DNA of 64,000 nucleotides from Ignelater luminosus (GCA_011009095.1 VTPC01001055.1:49011-113010), one strand, 5' to 3'; positions 25,201 through 40,200 are shown, counted from the stretch's first letter. Numbers and translations are program-made. Notes: generated by a model from the letters alone, not told the origin.

Positions 25201-28200
25201 TGGAATTATTTGTATTTACAGATTGTAGTATGGTCCTCACTTAGAAGCAAAATTTGAAATGTTTCTAAGGAAGATGATTGAAGAATGTCTCATTTAGACA
25301 TTCTATGGCTTTTAAGTGGGATTCCTCAATTCAGACTAACCGTTATTTATGAATCGCATCTATAAGCAGCACATAGGTCAGCTCAAACGTTTCCGAAGAA
25401 GAAAAACGATTCGGTTGAATTGTTTTCATGCAGCTTGTCCTTTCCTTTTGGTAAACTGTTTTAACAGTGTATATACATACTATAAAAAATTTATAAGGCT
25501 GAATGAGCATCCGTAAGTTGGCAGCCTGCAGATTGTGAAAATAATAAAACATTCATGATCAAGACATTGCTTCAGCTACGCAGGAGATAGGCTGAGGTGA
25601 GTACCTCAGGGAATCATACTAGAATGGGAATCTAGATAATGTTGAGAAGCTTACCTGAAAAGTACTCGTGTATTTTCTAGAGTGTTTTTTTAATCTAAAA
25701 GCAAAGTTGGCGGTATCCCTAAAGAAGATGGCTAAAGAATGTCTGGATTTCCTAAGATGTCGAGTGGACCTTCTTAATTACAGTTGATTGGTTGGTAGAC
25801 ATATCGAAATTGGAATTATTTGTATTCAGTGTCTATATGGAGCCTATCAGCCAGATGTTTCTAAAGAAGATGATTCAGAGATGTCTCATTTAGGCATTCT
25901 ATAGCTGCTAAGTGGGATTCCTTAATTCAGGCCAACCGTTATTTAGGAATCGCATCTATAGAAGCACATAGGTCAGTTTAAACGTCTGTGAAAAAGAAGA
26001 ACGATTCGGTTGAATTGTTTTCTTGCAGCTTGTCCTTTCCTTTCGCTAAACTGTTTTAACTAACTAACTATAAAAGATTTACAAGGCTGAATAAGCTAGT
26101 TGGCAGCCTTCAAATTGTGAAAATAATGAAACATTAATGATCAAGACATTGCTTCAACTACGTAGGCAATCAAATGGATTTTGTGTTGTTTGAATTTGGT
26201 TTGTTAGCTTCGTTGGTGTGATAGAAAAGAATGACTTAAGTTTTGTTGGGATCATCTTTGATGTGTCACAATAGGAATTTTGCTTTCAGTAAAGCTAAAG
26301 CTGTAGCTAGATGCTAAGGTGGTCGCTTTATCTCAATGGGTAATGACTATCACTGGCAAATTAAACTGCCTGGATTAAAAAAATGAACACAATTTTAATT
26401 TGTGGAAAATATGATAAAAAAAAGGCGATGTTGCTGTTATGCCGTTTAGTAAGCGTTACTTTTAGAAAAACTTTTGGAAACTCTTTTTAAAGAAAACGGA
26501 CAGTTTGTAGTATATACGAGAACAGTAACGTATGTAGAAAATAAAACTGCCGTTATCCAAGCTGCGGATAAAAATGTTCAACTAAGTAGGTCAGAATTAG
26601 TTAAACTGAGATCTTAAAATCACTTGATGTTTAATCTACAGCATATTCTGTCGGGAAACAAATTTCATTTCATGAGACTAATGAAAACGATTTACGTTTT
26701 CTGTTTACAATTTTGTCAGTTTATTAGATTAAATCAATGCACCTAACTACAATTTTGTAATAATGGAAACCTAGATGCACTCTAAAAAATTACTTATTGG
26801 TCCATATTCTTTCAATGACAACTTAATTAATGCTATTTATGTCTGTTTTTACAGAACAATTTACTATAACTGATAAACAACACTGGAACAGCAAGCAAAG
26901 CCATGTAGAATACTTATATGGTTACAACACATTAGAACTCCCTGTCATTATGATGCTGATGTTAGAAATTATCTAAACATGGAATATGCAGGACAATGAA
27001 TTAATGGAAGATCAGACACAATTGGCTACCGAGAAATCCAGTCGGAGAACGGACAACCAAAGTTTATCAAGCATCCGAAACCAATCTAGAGGATTTACAA
27101 GACATGTGAAGTGCCAATGGGCAACACTTTTGAACCTTTTTGTCCGAATTATATGTGCTGCTCTGTATAAAATCACATCTTTGAAAATTTATAATTGGTT
27201 TCGATTCAGGTTTTTTTATTATTTAGGCTGAGATATTCTAAGTAATTTAACATATTCTTCTTATTAGTAATTGATATATTTTGAAATTTTTTCTTTTTAC
27301 TGTGTGCTTAATTAGGGTTTATCTTAGTGGTTGCTTATATTTTGTTTAATGAGAGATTAGTTATTGATAAATTTGTTTGTAACGCCTAATTGTGTATACG
27401 CGTTTTCAATTATTGCTTCTACTTCTAACTCATGCCCAAAGCTTCCAACTAGAGCTTAGGACTAATAATAAAATAATTATAATAAACTATTTACCTATTT
27501 TAGAAGCATTATTTATGCCGTAGTAAAATTGAGGAACACACATGTAAATAGTTTAGAAGCAGGGTAAAACTATAGCGTTTTCAAACTCCCTGTGTTTTGA
27601 CAATTTTGAATTTCATCTTTCTGTGGAAGTACGTACAATTTATTACATAATGTCAATAGGTCTTTGATGAAAAGTTTAAAATGAAAAACCTTTACCTTTA
27701 ACATTTATAAAACAACATCTAGCTTCTCAAAATAAACTTGATAAAATTAAATTTCTCCCTTTCTTACGTCAAATACAGATTATTAATTTCGTATTCGTAT
27801 AAATAAAGTTTAATATTTGAAAAGAACAAACAAGAAAAGAAGTAACAAATTGCGACTCATTAATTTTTTAATGTGCTGTATTTTATTAAGGTTTATTTTG
27901 TAATTACGAAAGCGCGGTTGAAAAGGGTTTTTTTTAAGTCTTTTATCAAATATTCAAGGAAAAACAAATCCAGAAGCAAATAAGCTAAGGCCGAATGTAC
28001 AATTTAAAATATAAGTATCTTAAATTTTAATTAATTTTATCGTTGCCCTCGCCTCGCTGGCTAAAGTAAATAAGAGAGTAGAAAAAGGAGGAATAATAAA
28101 AGAAGTGCCAATTTAATATGAAAAAAAATATTAACAACACTTTATATACACGGAACGGTTGATTATTATTTGCTAAAGGAACAAGTAAATAAAGTGTAGA

Positions 28201-31200
28201 CGCGACAAAGGTACGGTAAAAAGAGAATGTAAGGTTAAAATTATGGCGGATCGTCTACCTTTCGTGGACTTTGACATTACATATTCATAAGTTTAATCCA
28301 GGTAGCGTTCTTAAGGGGATTACATTGAGCTAGAGTCGATCCGGAGCGCTTATGTTTCTAAATCAGGTTCACTTTAGCATTTTTATAGATAAACAGAAAA
28401 GAGAAAAGGTATTTTAGAAATTTAAATAAACCATTCTTTATGAAGTTAAAATAAATATTTATCTCCTAAAATAACCTTAAAGTGGTTACTAAAATGTCTT
28501 GGGCAGTTTAACATCATGAGACTGACGAGTATTATTATTATATATAGCGGCTAATTTTCTTGTGGTAGGCTAAATGCAAGTCAAACGAATAATTGTATAA
28601 CAAGAAAGCCCTTCTGGTCAAGATGGTTATGTTGTAAACACAGGGATTTAACCTAAAGGCAAGGAATTAAGCGAGACTAAATTATTTAGGAACCACCACA
28701 GTAAACGTGCAGCACTAATTCATTTTAGAGTTGTACGTTAATATGGTAAAAGATTATTACATTACAACGTTTATTAATATTTATACTAAATTATAGTAAA
28801 ATGAACTCCTCAATGGGAATATACATAAGGCAGTGGAAGATATAGCTTGTAATCTAGCTTTTAAAATGTTTATGAGCTTTACATTATATTACAACATCGA
28901 AAAGACATTCAACATTCAAATAATCCATTTTCACAGATATTTTTTGTTTTTCAAAAAAGCTATGAACGCTTGCATTTATTGAGGTTATTTTACGCGTACT
29001 AATAACAAAAATGTGACGTCATCGACAACTGCCAAAGCGTTAAAATAGGAGACGCTTAGCAAACTAACTTGTCGAAAATTGTACAAAGTCTACCTGTACC
29101 TACCGTCCTATCATGCAGATTTCTTTGATATGAGTACTTCTGTAACCTTCTAGAGTACTTCATGTACTTATAATTGGGTTGAAGATTATATGGCTGTAAA
29201 TATTCACTACAGAAATAGCAAGATTCAACTTATAGCTTATTACCAAAAAAAAAAAAAAATATCATGAAGAACATCAACCATACGATGACTAAACCTTAAT
29301 GGAGATGCAACAAGCAGTAGAGACAGAAGAGCACGGAAAGTTAACCTGTCATATGTCAACTGCTTTAATCTATAAATACGTTAAGTGGGCACGATTTCCT
29401 TTTAATAAAGCTATGATTGTTGGACTCTTGATATTGTGGAAAATAACAAACCATATGGTGTGGTGGTATCCTATACTTGTTGATGAAATTGGTTTTTTGA
29501 AGAAAAAGTAGAGAAAATGTGCAGAAGAAGGCGTTTTGCTATAAGAGACTATTCAGAATAATTCAATAACCGTCAATTATAATAATAATAATTTGTTTGT
29601 CATTTCAAATTAATTTAGTGGATAATCTCAATTCAACCAGTCAGAAATGAAAGCTACAGTAAACAGAAAATAATATTAAAGCTATCAAAATTAATTTTAA
29701 GATTCGGTATTGAAACCAGAGATAAACCAGAGATAAAGGTTGAACAAATCAGGACTATTGGATAATGGTGAAGACTGAGATGGTCAGTAAAAAGTACAGT
29801 CAAGCTGTAGACACAAGGATCTATAGATCTGATGAGTTGAAAGTAAAAATTTTTATTAGTTTTTTTCTGACCATATAGCTGTGGTGACATTGCAGCAAAC
29901 TAGATCTTATAAGCGTAGCTTTCTGACTTTTATTCTTTGTCTAGTGACGAATATTGATTTCACACAACAATTCTTTAAATTTGGTTTTCCTTCACTAAAG
30001 CTTCTTACGGTTTTGAAAAATCAGGCCAAAAGCAATTTATATAAATTTCCTACATTCTCATACTATAAACTTAAAAAATTTAGCAAAAGATCTTCCATTG
30101 TAAGTAACACTACGACGGTTTATGCATGAATAATAATCGAAAGTAAATAGTCACAAACAGAAATTGTACAGAGCGATTGTGATTACGTTCTAATATAGCT
30201 CTCAAGTATACCGAGTGTTGCTGAGAAGCGTGACATATACAAATTTGCTTCTTGATATTCTTTTAGTCTTAGCTTATTGTTTGTTACAACACAAGGATAA
30301 TCAATTATGCGAGATAGATTCAATATAATTGCATGATTTGTTGAACAAATAATGTACAAGCGAAGGTGTTTTTACTTCTCAACATACTGTCCGTGAACAT
30401 TATACACTTTTACCACCTAATCTGCAATTATCTATTTAAGAGCGTTGCGCTGGCTGTGCACACATTTTTGAAGGTTGTTGTGGGCGTGAAAGGGTCTACC
30501 CAAAAACTCTTTAAGCAAATAAAAAAATAATAATCACGTAGAAATAAGTCGTAGTCACAAGATGAATGTTCGGCAAGTTCCCAGTGCATTCGAGTCGATC
30601 AAAGAATAGAAAAGTCGCGTCTCGTCGTTTTGATCAATATGCAGCTTTGGTCTTGCTTTGTTGTTCCTCACAAAATTTTGCCCTTAAGGGCCCGAAATCT
30701 TTTCTTCAGCCCCTAGTGGATGGAGTAAATTGGTGGTAGTTGGTAATCACAGTAGAAATAAACTGAAATGGTTGATGTAGCGGCAACAAATACAATTGAA
30801 AAGGGTGGTCTTGAACTTGGAGCTAGTTATTCTCGAGATGGTATAAAGAAGGGTGAAGTAGTCGGTTGTGCTAAGAGACACGATGGAGGTAGAGGAGTAC
30901 GGAGGATTGGATATAGAACAAATTGGAACTGGCAGAGAAACTGGGTTCGTGACCGATTTTCTTGAGAGAATCTGACGCAGTAAATAGAATCATAGTTGAG
31001 TTGATTGAAATTATGTGGTTGGCATATTGGCATCTGCGCTGCGGAGTATTTGAGGTGATCACCAGCTGAGGGATTTCTAATAATCGTAGAGAATCAAGCA
31101 TGTGGCTACAGGGCTTTGATGATGGTTGCGCCGGTGTGAGATTCTCATACCTCAAGGTGCCCGTCAATTAGAATGAGGCTGAGAAAAATTGTAGCTGGGG

Positions 31201-34200
31201 CTGCGTTCGCTTCCATCAAAACACGCAAATGAGCAATTGCTATAGGTGAGTGAATGGAATGTTCGTAATCCGAGATCTGGTAATTTGGCATGATGGCTGA
31301 TCGATCTGGTCAACACCAATTTTTGGCGTAAAACCTCTCAATACTAAGCAAAACTAACCGTCAGTCTCCGAATTTGCATATGGTAGATTTGACACATTTT
31401 CGCGGTTCTTTACGCGCAATTTTTAGAGATGCAACAGCTTCCTTGCGCAAAAATCTTATTATTACTTGTTGTGAAACAGAGCTGAGACCTTGTCACTCAC
31501 TTGTTGTGACAATTGTTTGACCAAAATGTACAAACGTGTACTAATTTGTCCAACGGCTTCAGAGAGTTCATAGTTTTTGTTTCTTAACGCTTGCTTTTAC
31601 AGCAGTTGTTTAATCTTGGATTAAACAAATTATTTTTCATTTAAAACATAATTCCAGTATTCATAAATTTAAATCAAATCTGATACTTCAACAGAACTTA
31701 ATTTTTAATAAAGAAACTTTCTAGGTCATTTGCAACATATTAAAAGAAGTGTGTCGCATTTTATTATACAGGAATGTACCAGTCAGCAGGTTTACAACCA
31801 AAGTGTATCGACTTACACAATAGGAGAGTAGATAAAGTTACTATGTTATACTATAAACGTATTAAAAATAAATAAAAAAAAGTCTAGGCCAGTAAAAAGA
31901 GAAACTAATTGTAAACTAAAATTGCAGAATTGTATATATTTTAATTGTTATAATGCATATTTGTTATTTTTTCTGTGTTACCTAGTTTGTAATTTGTTAT
32001 TAATGTCAGCATGTCAATTGTGTAGAAAAAGAAAATTTGGGACGTAATAAAACAGTATCAATCATTCATTTGGTTTTTACTCAACAAATGTATTGCCGGT
32101 AATAAGCCATTACTACCACCTTAATGAGATCGTGAGGCTGCGATCTCAGCAATACATAACAAACAAGCTTTTTCTGAAGTTTGTTCAGCAGTTAAGATGC
32201 GATCTTGTTTTTAAAAATTTATTTTGTTGTTACAACTGGCTGATTTTACTATACAAAGTGATCAAAAAACGTAATTTGCCGTTTCTCTTGATTTTTGTGA
32301 AAAGGACGCTCTGTATCTGTTACAGTAGTTTAAAGGAGCATGAAACCTAGAAACTGAATCAACCGTTTCTTATATACAGGGTGAAAATGAATTTACTACC
32401 AAGTTTCATCGACAACTCTAAAAAACCTATAATTTTAGTCAATTTCAAAGACAAAATTGCAGTTGAAAGTTTGAATATCTATCATAAATAAAGAATAAAA
32501 AATTATAAGATTCATACTAATATTGTCTCTCACCAATAAAAATTCGTGCAAGCATTAACTAACATGATCGTTTCGTTCTTGTTTATACTGGTTATATACT
32601 AATCAAGTATAACATTTAACAGCATGAAAATACTACGGCAAAATACATTTGAATATCTAACTTGTATAACAAAAACCCGATGGTTTAAAATGAGTGATAT
32701 CTAGTGCCAAATAAATTCTATGTTGTCTATAGTTTTATGGTTTCTTAATTACCGCAACAAATTTGAGATGTTTCTTTTAAAAAATTTTAAGAAAAACAAT
32801 TGGAATTTCTTGATCCCCTAATGTAATCAAATCATTCAGTTGAATCTTAAATCTTTTTAAAGAACAAACGTCAATCTCTAATTGCAAAAACTAGGAAAAG
32901 TTTGCAACAAACAGTTGAATTACTCAGAATAGGTTAGGTTTAAATCTGCTAGTGCTATGCAATAAATTAGGGACAAAAACATATCAAAATATAAAGCGTC
33001 TGTTATCTAACAAACAAGACATCGCTATGTCACCCTTTTATGTATCACTCTGTATAGTTGGAAATAATTTTAGAACGTAGAGGTAATTATTTTATACATC
33101 CTACTCAGTAATATTACTTGATATATTTACAAATAACGACAATGTTCCCCATGCACAGATGATTGGAATACCCTGTATACAAATAATTCAAGAAAAACTA
33201 CCTATCATAATTGGATAAACACTTTTATAACAATAAAATAATAATTTGAATCGGGGTGCTCGTAATAGTGCACTACTTTAAAGTAACATTTAACAATTTT
33301 ATTTTTAGCCTTTTTACACAAGAAAGATAATAGAAAATGAATTCCTGATGAGGCTGGTAGCTTCTATTTAATGTACTTGTCAAAAGGCAATATCGGTTAA
33401 AAATACACATTTTGTAAACAAAAAGCAAACGAGAAAAAGAAAATAAAATAAGGGAAAGTAAGAATATTCTCGTTATTTCCCTTTTACTTTGTTTGCATAA
33501 CCAGAAATCTTGCATCAAACGGAATACCGTCATTAATGTCAACACTAATCAACAACGTTAAGCATTTAATGATGAAACCTTAGTCTTAACTCAAGAATGA
33601 AACACTTCCTCGTTTTGTGGTTTAATTGCTAACAACCGGGCAAAAGTACAAGGGAATAGGAATATAATGCTGCAGTAAATAAGAGAAGATGGAGAAGTTA
33701 AAACTTTGATGGCTGAAAATGTATAAATTTTCCGCTAAATTATTTTATTTGGAAGTACTGCTAGAGGTGGTACTTTATGGAATTAAAGATTATATCAATT
33801 ACAAACAGAGCAGGTTAGTTAAAACTACTCAGGGGTTGTATAAATAACAGATGCAGCCAAATAACTAAATTATTTAGAGAACGTTTATTTACTCAGAGTA
33901 ATAAAAGGAGTAAAAAAGCTTTACTAACTAAAATAGAGAAAGGAAAATATTTCAGTTTAAATACGACTACTGCAGCTTATGTGTACACTTATTTTAACAG
34001 TACCTACTTTGTAGTATATTACAAAATTAAATAGAAAAGCAAACAAAAAAAACGAGAACGTTAACCTAACCTCCACTGAAGAGGTTCTGTTTCGTTTCTG
34101 GGTTCAGAAGATTGATGACCTGATCATTGTTTATCGGATTCAATTATTTCAGAAAGTAATTGATAATTACTTAAGTACGTTGGAATTCAAATAACTTTTT

Positions 34201-37200
34201 ATTTAACTTAAAAAGCAATTAAAACGATGTCATGTAAGTTCTGTAAAGCAAACCCAAAGGTTCTAAGAGGGATGAGTTACACGCTTTATATTAGAATTTA
34301 CTTTAAATATTTAATTTAAAAAAAATACATAGAACGTTTCTATAAGTAAGTAGATGAAGCTAAAAAGATTTATGTTGTTGTCCACTAATATGTAGTAAGT
34401 TGATGGTGGGACTTGCTGTACCTTCCACAGTGCCTTAAAAAAGGCAGTAGTCATCATCACAGCGAATCTGGAAAAAATCTCACCACTTCAACTCAATGCA
34501 ATCGTAAAGTGTTTGAAAAAACTAAACGCCAATATCACTGTTACTATTATTTCCAAAAACAGTTCTCAGTTCCATTTGTTTGATTAACAGCTTTCTACCC
34601 TTTGCCAATACTGCGCGCAAGTAAATTAAGCTCTACCCAGAAAGAACACGCCACGAATTAGTGTTTTCACTTTATTCTTCATTGTATAGTTACTACCTTA
34701 CCTTGCTTTGGATAGATATCCGTCCACGGGCCAAAGGTCTTGGTGACTGAACTAAATTAATGGTGACTTCCAGTTGTTCAAAACTAAACTAAAGTCCTAA
34801 AAGACCAGATTACCTTGTTTTACCATGGCACTAGATTACAACTAAACAAATTACTTTAGAATTTTAGACTTTACTCTTCGGATTTTCTTGGGGAGCCTGT
34901 TCTGGCATTATCTACTTTAGGTTTCTACTGCTAGTTTGTTCTTTCGACTTATTAGCAGCATTTCAGACACTGTTGCACACACTCAAAACCGATAATTTAT
35001 TACCAATTTACCATTTTCCCCGCCGCGGCATCATATGCAATCTGTGACGTTAAAGGAAAAAAAAAGGTTATCAGCAGGAGGAGTCGATGCGTAAACAAGG
35101 GGATGAAACAAATATCCTTTTGAAAACACGCCAAAGCCGTATACTTTCTCTAAGTTACACATCTCCTTGCATGCAGGTAAGCTTCTTTTCTACGACAGCG
35201 TCGTTTACATTCTAATTCCCAAAATACCTATCACACCAATACCGTAGCAGATCAGATCTTATCGGACACAGGAGATCAAAGCGAAGAAGTAACTTCATCA
35301 CCAGATTTCACATGATAGTGTTCGCAAAGTAACAACAATGCACAATGAACATTAAGATTCCATTAATTTCAAGACCATCAATACTGCCAGAAGCGTTGAA
35401 GTCAACACTTTGTAATGTTATTTTCAAATTTGCACTAAATCCGCCCCTGTCTTTCAATTTCGTTCAGGTATTTGTTTTCCTGAAGCGTAATATCTAAATT
35501 ATTTCATTCTATAAACGAATGTTTGTTACAATGCTATTCTAAAGAATTGATAACTTTATGGTCTCGACTTCTGGGCTCCAGTAGACGTGCCTTATGCTAT
35601 TTTCCAATATAAAATTCCTGGAACCTTAGTCGCGAATGCTGAAGTCACTCGGTCTCCGTTAAGTCAGGTTTAAGCTGGTAAATCTACGAAGTGGAATTTC
35701 CCATTATCCCATAAGACTTTTAACCTGTTAGGTCGTGCATCTGACTTTCCAACCCCACTTCGGCAAGTACAAGCTGCGTAACAGGAGACGCAGTGAGAAT
35801 GATCAGTACGGTAATAGCTGCATACTCGAATCGACATACGGGGATAATTTTTGGCGTCAGCCCTACAAATCCTCAAATGGTTGCAAACCAAATTCGATTT
35901 AAGCGGTTCTCTTAGTAAAAGAGAGATCGGACTCGAGAAATTCTATTTCGTCGGGTCTTTGTCGTGTTATTCACGGAAGAAAGCCAGTTTGTTTACCAAA
36001 AAGCGATGCTTTGGAAGATTTGTTATTGTGGGAAGCGTTTTCGCTTCAATTAAAGTTACGCTGGCATTTACAGGAAATAAAACTTGTAGAGGGTAGAAAC
36101 GCAACAATTTTGGTCCCGTTGGTGCAACGTTAAAGGGTCTGTCGAGAACAGAAACTTCCCGCCCCGTAAAGCGTCGATCTGTGTGTGTCACATCTTGGAA
36201 GCTCCGTGAACCGAATGGGTTAAGTAAATTTAAAGAGCGTTTGAGACTCACAGAGTGATTTTAGTTTATAAAGCTGGTGTATAAACACTTGGATTTTGTT
36301 CTTGTGCTTTTTGGTTATTGTTAATAACAGTGATTGTTCTTTGAAATCTAAGTTTCCTTGAACATTGGTGGGGCCCGGTTAGAACCTGGAATTTTGCACC
36401 AGGCAAACGTGAATGAGCTGCTGTCGTTGGGAATCAGAGACCTGCACATATCACCTGGAAGAAAGATTGCCGTTATAGTAAGAAAGACCTGTTTTGTTTT
36501 GTTATTTGAGTTTTAATGATTGTTTCATTTGATAAAAGACTAGGAGAACGTGGAATTTGTGAAATATTTCATACGAAAACCTTGCTTAGGCAAGATTAGT
36601 TTCGTATTTTCTCATTGAATTATAATATTTACGAGTAATATTTTTAACTAATTTGTAACAGGAACGTTCCCAGGTAATTTTAGCTGGTGTTTGTTAAATT
36701 ATTGCAACATAATTAATAACTTTTGACTACTGCTTTTCTTTGTTATTAGATATAAAGTTTATTTGTTGCTATTTAAAAATTCATTGTCAAGTTTATCTTG
36801 TTTTAATTAATTTAATATTTGGATTTTGGCCTTTTGTTCCATATTTTGAAATTTTAACGTAACAGAATCTTTTCTTTTTGTTTATTGTAATAACTTGTTT
36901 TTATTGTTATTTTCTCATTAATTTTTTTATCAACTTTGTTCTCCAGTGAAGAAATTAATTCATACCTTTTACTGATATTCTTTCGTAGTGTTATTTTGTT
37001 CTTTTATATTCTTGTTTATGTGCGTTTAACTCATTTTTTTTATTATTGTTTTAATAAATGTAAGAAAGGTCGATTATTTACATTTTGTTTTCTTTGTAAG
37101 TGGATCTCTGGTACAGACGAAGCAGCGTTAATTTCGTTACTTTGTTCGTTTGGCTATTACAAAGCACGGTGATGCTTAGTCTAGATTTCAATTAAAGGGT

Positions 37201-40200
37201 CAGCTACCTTTGTGCAAGAGAGAAGTAAATATTAAACTGGTATTTATTTCTTGGATCTCTTTTTTTTTAAAGAAGGAAGTCTTCAGAGGACTTCCTTGTC
37301 AAAATTAATTAAGACAAATTACGTGTTTATACAGTTTTTTTATTTCGTGTTGAGTCTCAATCGTGAAACGTTGAAGCGAGCTTTAATAAAGCTTCCACGA
37401 GGTAAGTTACACACAGGGTGAGGTTTCGCAAGAAGCCTATATACAGGGTGTCGGATTCACGAGTAGTCGCGTGACCGACCATCAGAACCCTTCGATCTAC
37501 GACTGCTGGCGCCCTCTTTTGTGAACATCTATTAGTTTAATAAAAGTTTTGGAAAACAGTGAGCTTCTCTTTGTGCGGCTAGGTAAGTTCATTTGAGAAT
37601 CCACCCCATCTGCAGCATGAGCTACGGGATTTAACATCTACCATTGGTCTGGACGGGACTTGTGCATACTTTTGAGCATCTTCCCGTTACAACTTCTTAC
37701 AACTATAAGTTAGTCTCGATCGCAGGCGTTGCTTTATTAATACTTTTTTCTTTTTATGTGGCACTAACATTATTTATTTCGCTACTTACTTACAAGAATA
37801 CCTTATTTCATTAAAGAGAAATTTATTTCTATAGCAGCTACTGGTTCTTATGGGGTCGGAAGGCAATGTTGACAGTTATTATCATTTTTGTCCTCATCCT
37901 GGAGGGGCAATGCAAGATAAACTTTTGATGATCTTGGCTCCCGAAAGAAAACCGGATTTTTCTTTAAAAGCTTCACTTTTCTTCAGCCTGTTGGTTGTGG
38001 TTTGATGGTGGAGACTTGTCTAGGTAATCCGTATGGTGATTTCTGAGATAGCTGCAACAGTAGGTTTAGACAGCTTATAGAAATCGCCTGTTGGCAAGGA
38101 CGTATCTTGGTTGTAACAGTGTTGACATACGTGGAGAGCATCAGCCAAGTGGACTGGCTACAAAAGCCATGGTGCTTAGAATCGCCGTATCGTACACTAT
38201 AGATGTCATAAAATGATACCTATTGAATTCTTAGTGTACGGAGTTGGTGATTGTTGGTATCTTAATGTAGTGGCCGGTACAAATGAATCTTCTCACTATC
38301 ACACTACTACATATGCGTGCTGCGGTAGTGAAGTTTGGTAACCACAAGCTACTAACCCACTAGCAGAACAGGAACAATGTAAAATATGCTGACAATAATC
38401 CAATCACTCTTCAGGACATAGACGTCTGTCGAGCTGTGCAATCGGAAAGATTTGCAGTCGGATGTCTGTGACTACAACAGAGGCAGGACATCAACTGAAA
38501 CGAGAAATCGATGACATGCGGTAGAACACAACTTGAAAGATGTGTCGATAGTACGAGGGCGGTTCAATAAGTACCCGTGTTAGAAATGAAGACATAATTT
38601 TTTTAAAACTTTTTTTTTTATTTTTCAACATAGTCTCCTTTTAGAAATATACACTTCTCCCAACGTTCCTGCCGTTTTTTAACCCCTCCAAAAAATAGGA
38701 TTTGTCGAACTCTCCAAAATACGCCTCTATCTCGGCGATGACTTTTTCGTTTGAGCCAAATTTTTTTCCCGCGAGCCATTTCTTCATGTTAGGAAACAAG
38801 AAAAAGTCGCAGGGAGCCAGATCGGGTGAATACGGGGGGTGCGGCAGCAATTCATGCAGTTTGGCGGCGACAACTCCGGATGAATGTGCTGGTGCATTAT
38901 CGTGGTGAAACAGCACTTTCTTTTTCGCCAAATGCGGCCGTGTCTCCTTCAATTTTTTGTCGAAGCTGTCTAATAACTCACTGTAGTATTGTCCAGTGAT
39001 CGTTCTTCCTTTTTCTAAAAAATCCATGAGGATGACGCCGTTCGCATCCCAAAAAATCGTCGCCATGACCTTTCCGGCCGATGGAACCATCTTCGCCTTC
39101 TTTGGAGCAGATTCACCGGGAGAAATCCATTGTTTTGATTGTTGCTTAGTTTCTGGTGTGTAATGATGAATCCAGGTTTCATCAACGGTGACAACTCGAC
39201 GCAAAAACTCCTTCGGATTTCGCTTAAATTGCTCCAAACACTGCTTCGAAGTTAACAGCCGCATCCGCTTGTTGTCCACCGTTAGCAATCGCGGCACCCA
39301 TCGCGCCGACAATTTTTTCATCGCCAACTTATCATGTAAAATATTAATTGCCGTTCCGGTCGACACATCTACGGCCTCTGCTACTTCACGCACTTTCGTT
39401 CGTCGAACAGCGAGAATCATGTCGTGGACTTTTTGAATGATTTCCTCGGTAACACGTCTGCCGGGCGTCCTGGTCGCTCCTCATCAAAAACGGATGTTCG
39501 CCTACGTTTAAATTCGTTGAACCAATATCTAACTGTGGTCATAGATGGCGAAGTGTCCCCATAAACAGCATCCAACTTTGCTTTTATCTCCTCGCATTTT
39601 TTCCCATCCAAAAACAGAAAGCGAATTACCGAACGATAATGCTCTTTTTCCATCTTAGCTAAAATCACGAAACACGTCTTACTCAAATAGCTGTCAAATC
39701 CAAACTAACCTATCAATCAGTCTGCAATTTGTTATACCGTCGTTTGATAGATGGCAGCACACGATGATAACACCAACTTCCCTCAGGAACGCCTTCTGTC
39801 GTCAAACACGGGTACTTACTGAACCGCCCTCGTAAATGGTAGACTAAATGCTATGAATACATGTAGGTAACAATTATAACTGATACTGTTTGATTTGAAC
39901 ATTCTAATTTAGAAGTAATTAAACGATTAATTAAAAGAGATTCCTAAACCTCCAGAGTTTAAAGCACAAGTTTATAAAAAGTGAAGTAGATATTAAATAA
40001 TACAAAGTTATTTACTAACCTTTCAAAGCAAATGGAATATCTAGAAAGACAATTTCGTACTGATTTTTTTTTAATAAATAATATCTTTTTCTATAATTTT
40101 TAATTTTGAATTCAGTTTCTAAAACCATAATATTAAAGTAAACCATAATAGAAGATATCCAGCTATCGTTAACAAATTTGCCAGCATTAATCAAACGCCT

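Larger units (their letters stand above)
38554..39832 (-). mobile_element. mariner element, irritans/vertumnana-type, defective
   Basis: A 1279-bp element with 28-bp TIRs (one mismatch) beginning CGAGGGCGGTTCA, flanked by TA at 38552-38553 and 39833-39834. One broken transposase gene runs on the minus strand, the same direction as Dop2R. It is of a different mariner subfamily from the element at 5483, with a different TIR, so the two insertions are independent. Confidence 0.94.

Noticed and set aside
25014-26166. Considered as a pair of LTRs
   Set aside because: The two copies are almost adjacent, lack TG...CA ends, and have no internal coding region between them; a tandem duplication fits better.
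34065-34085. AACCTAACCT resembling the insect telomere repeat TTAGG
   Set aside because: Only two units, with no array; a chance match.
38702-39436. Plus-strand ORFs over mariner 2
   Set aside because: Shadows of the minus-strand transposase, which has the DD-D motifs.
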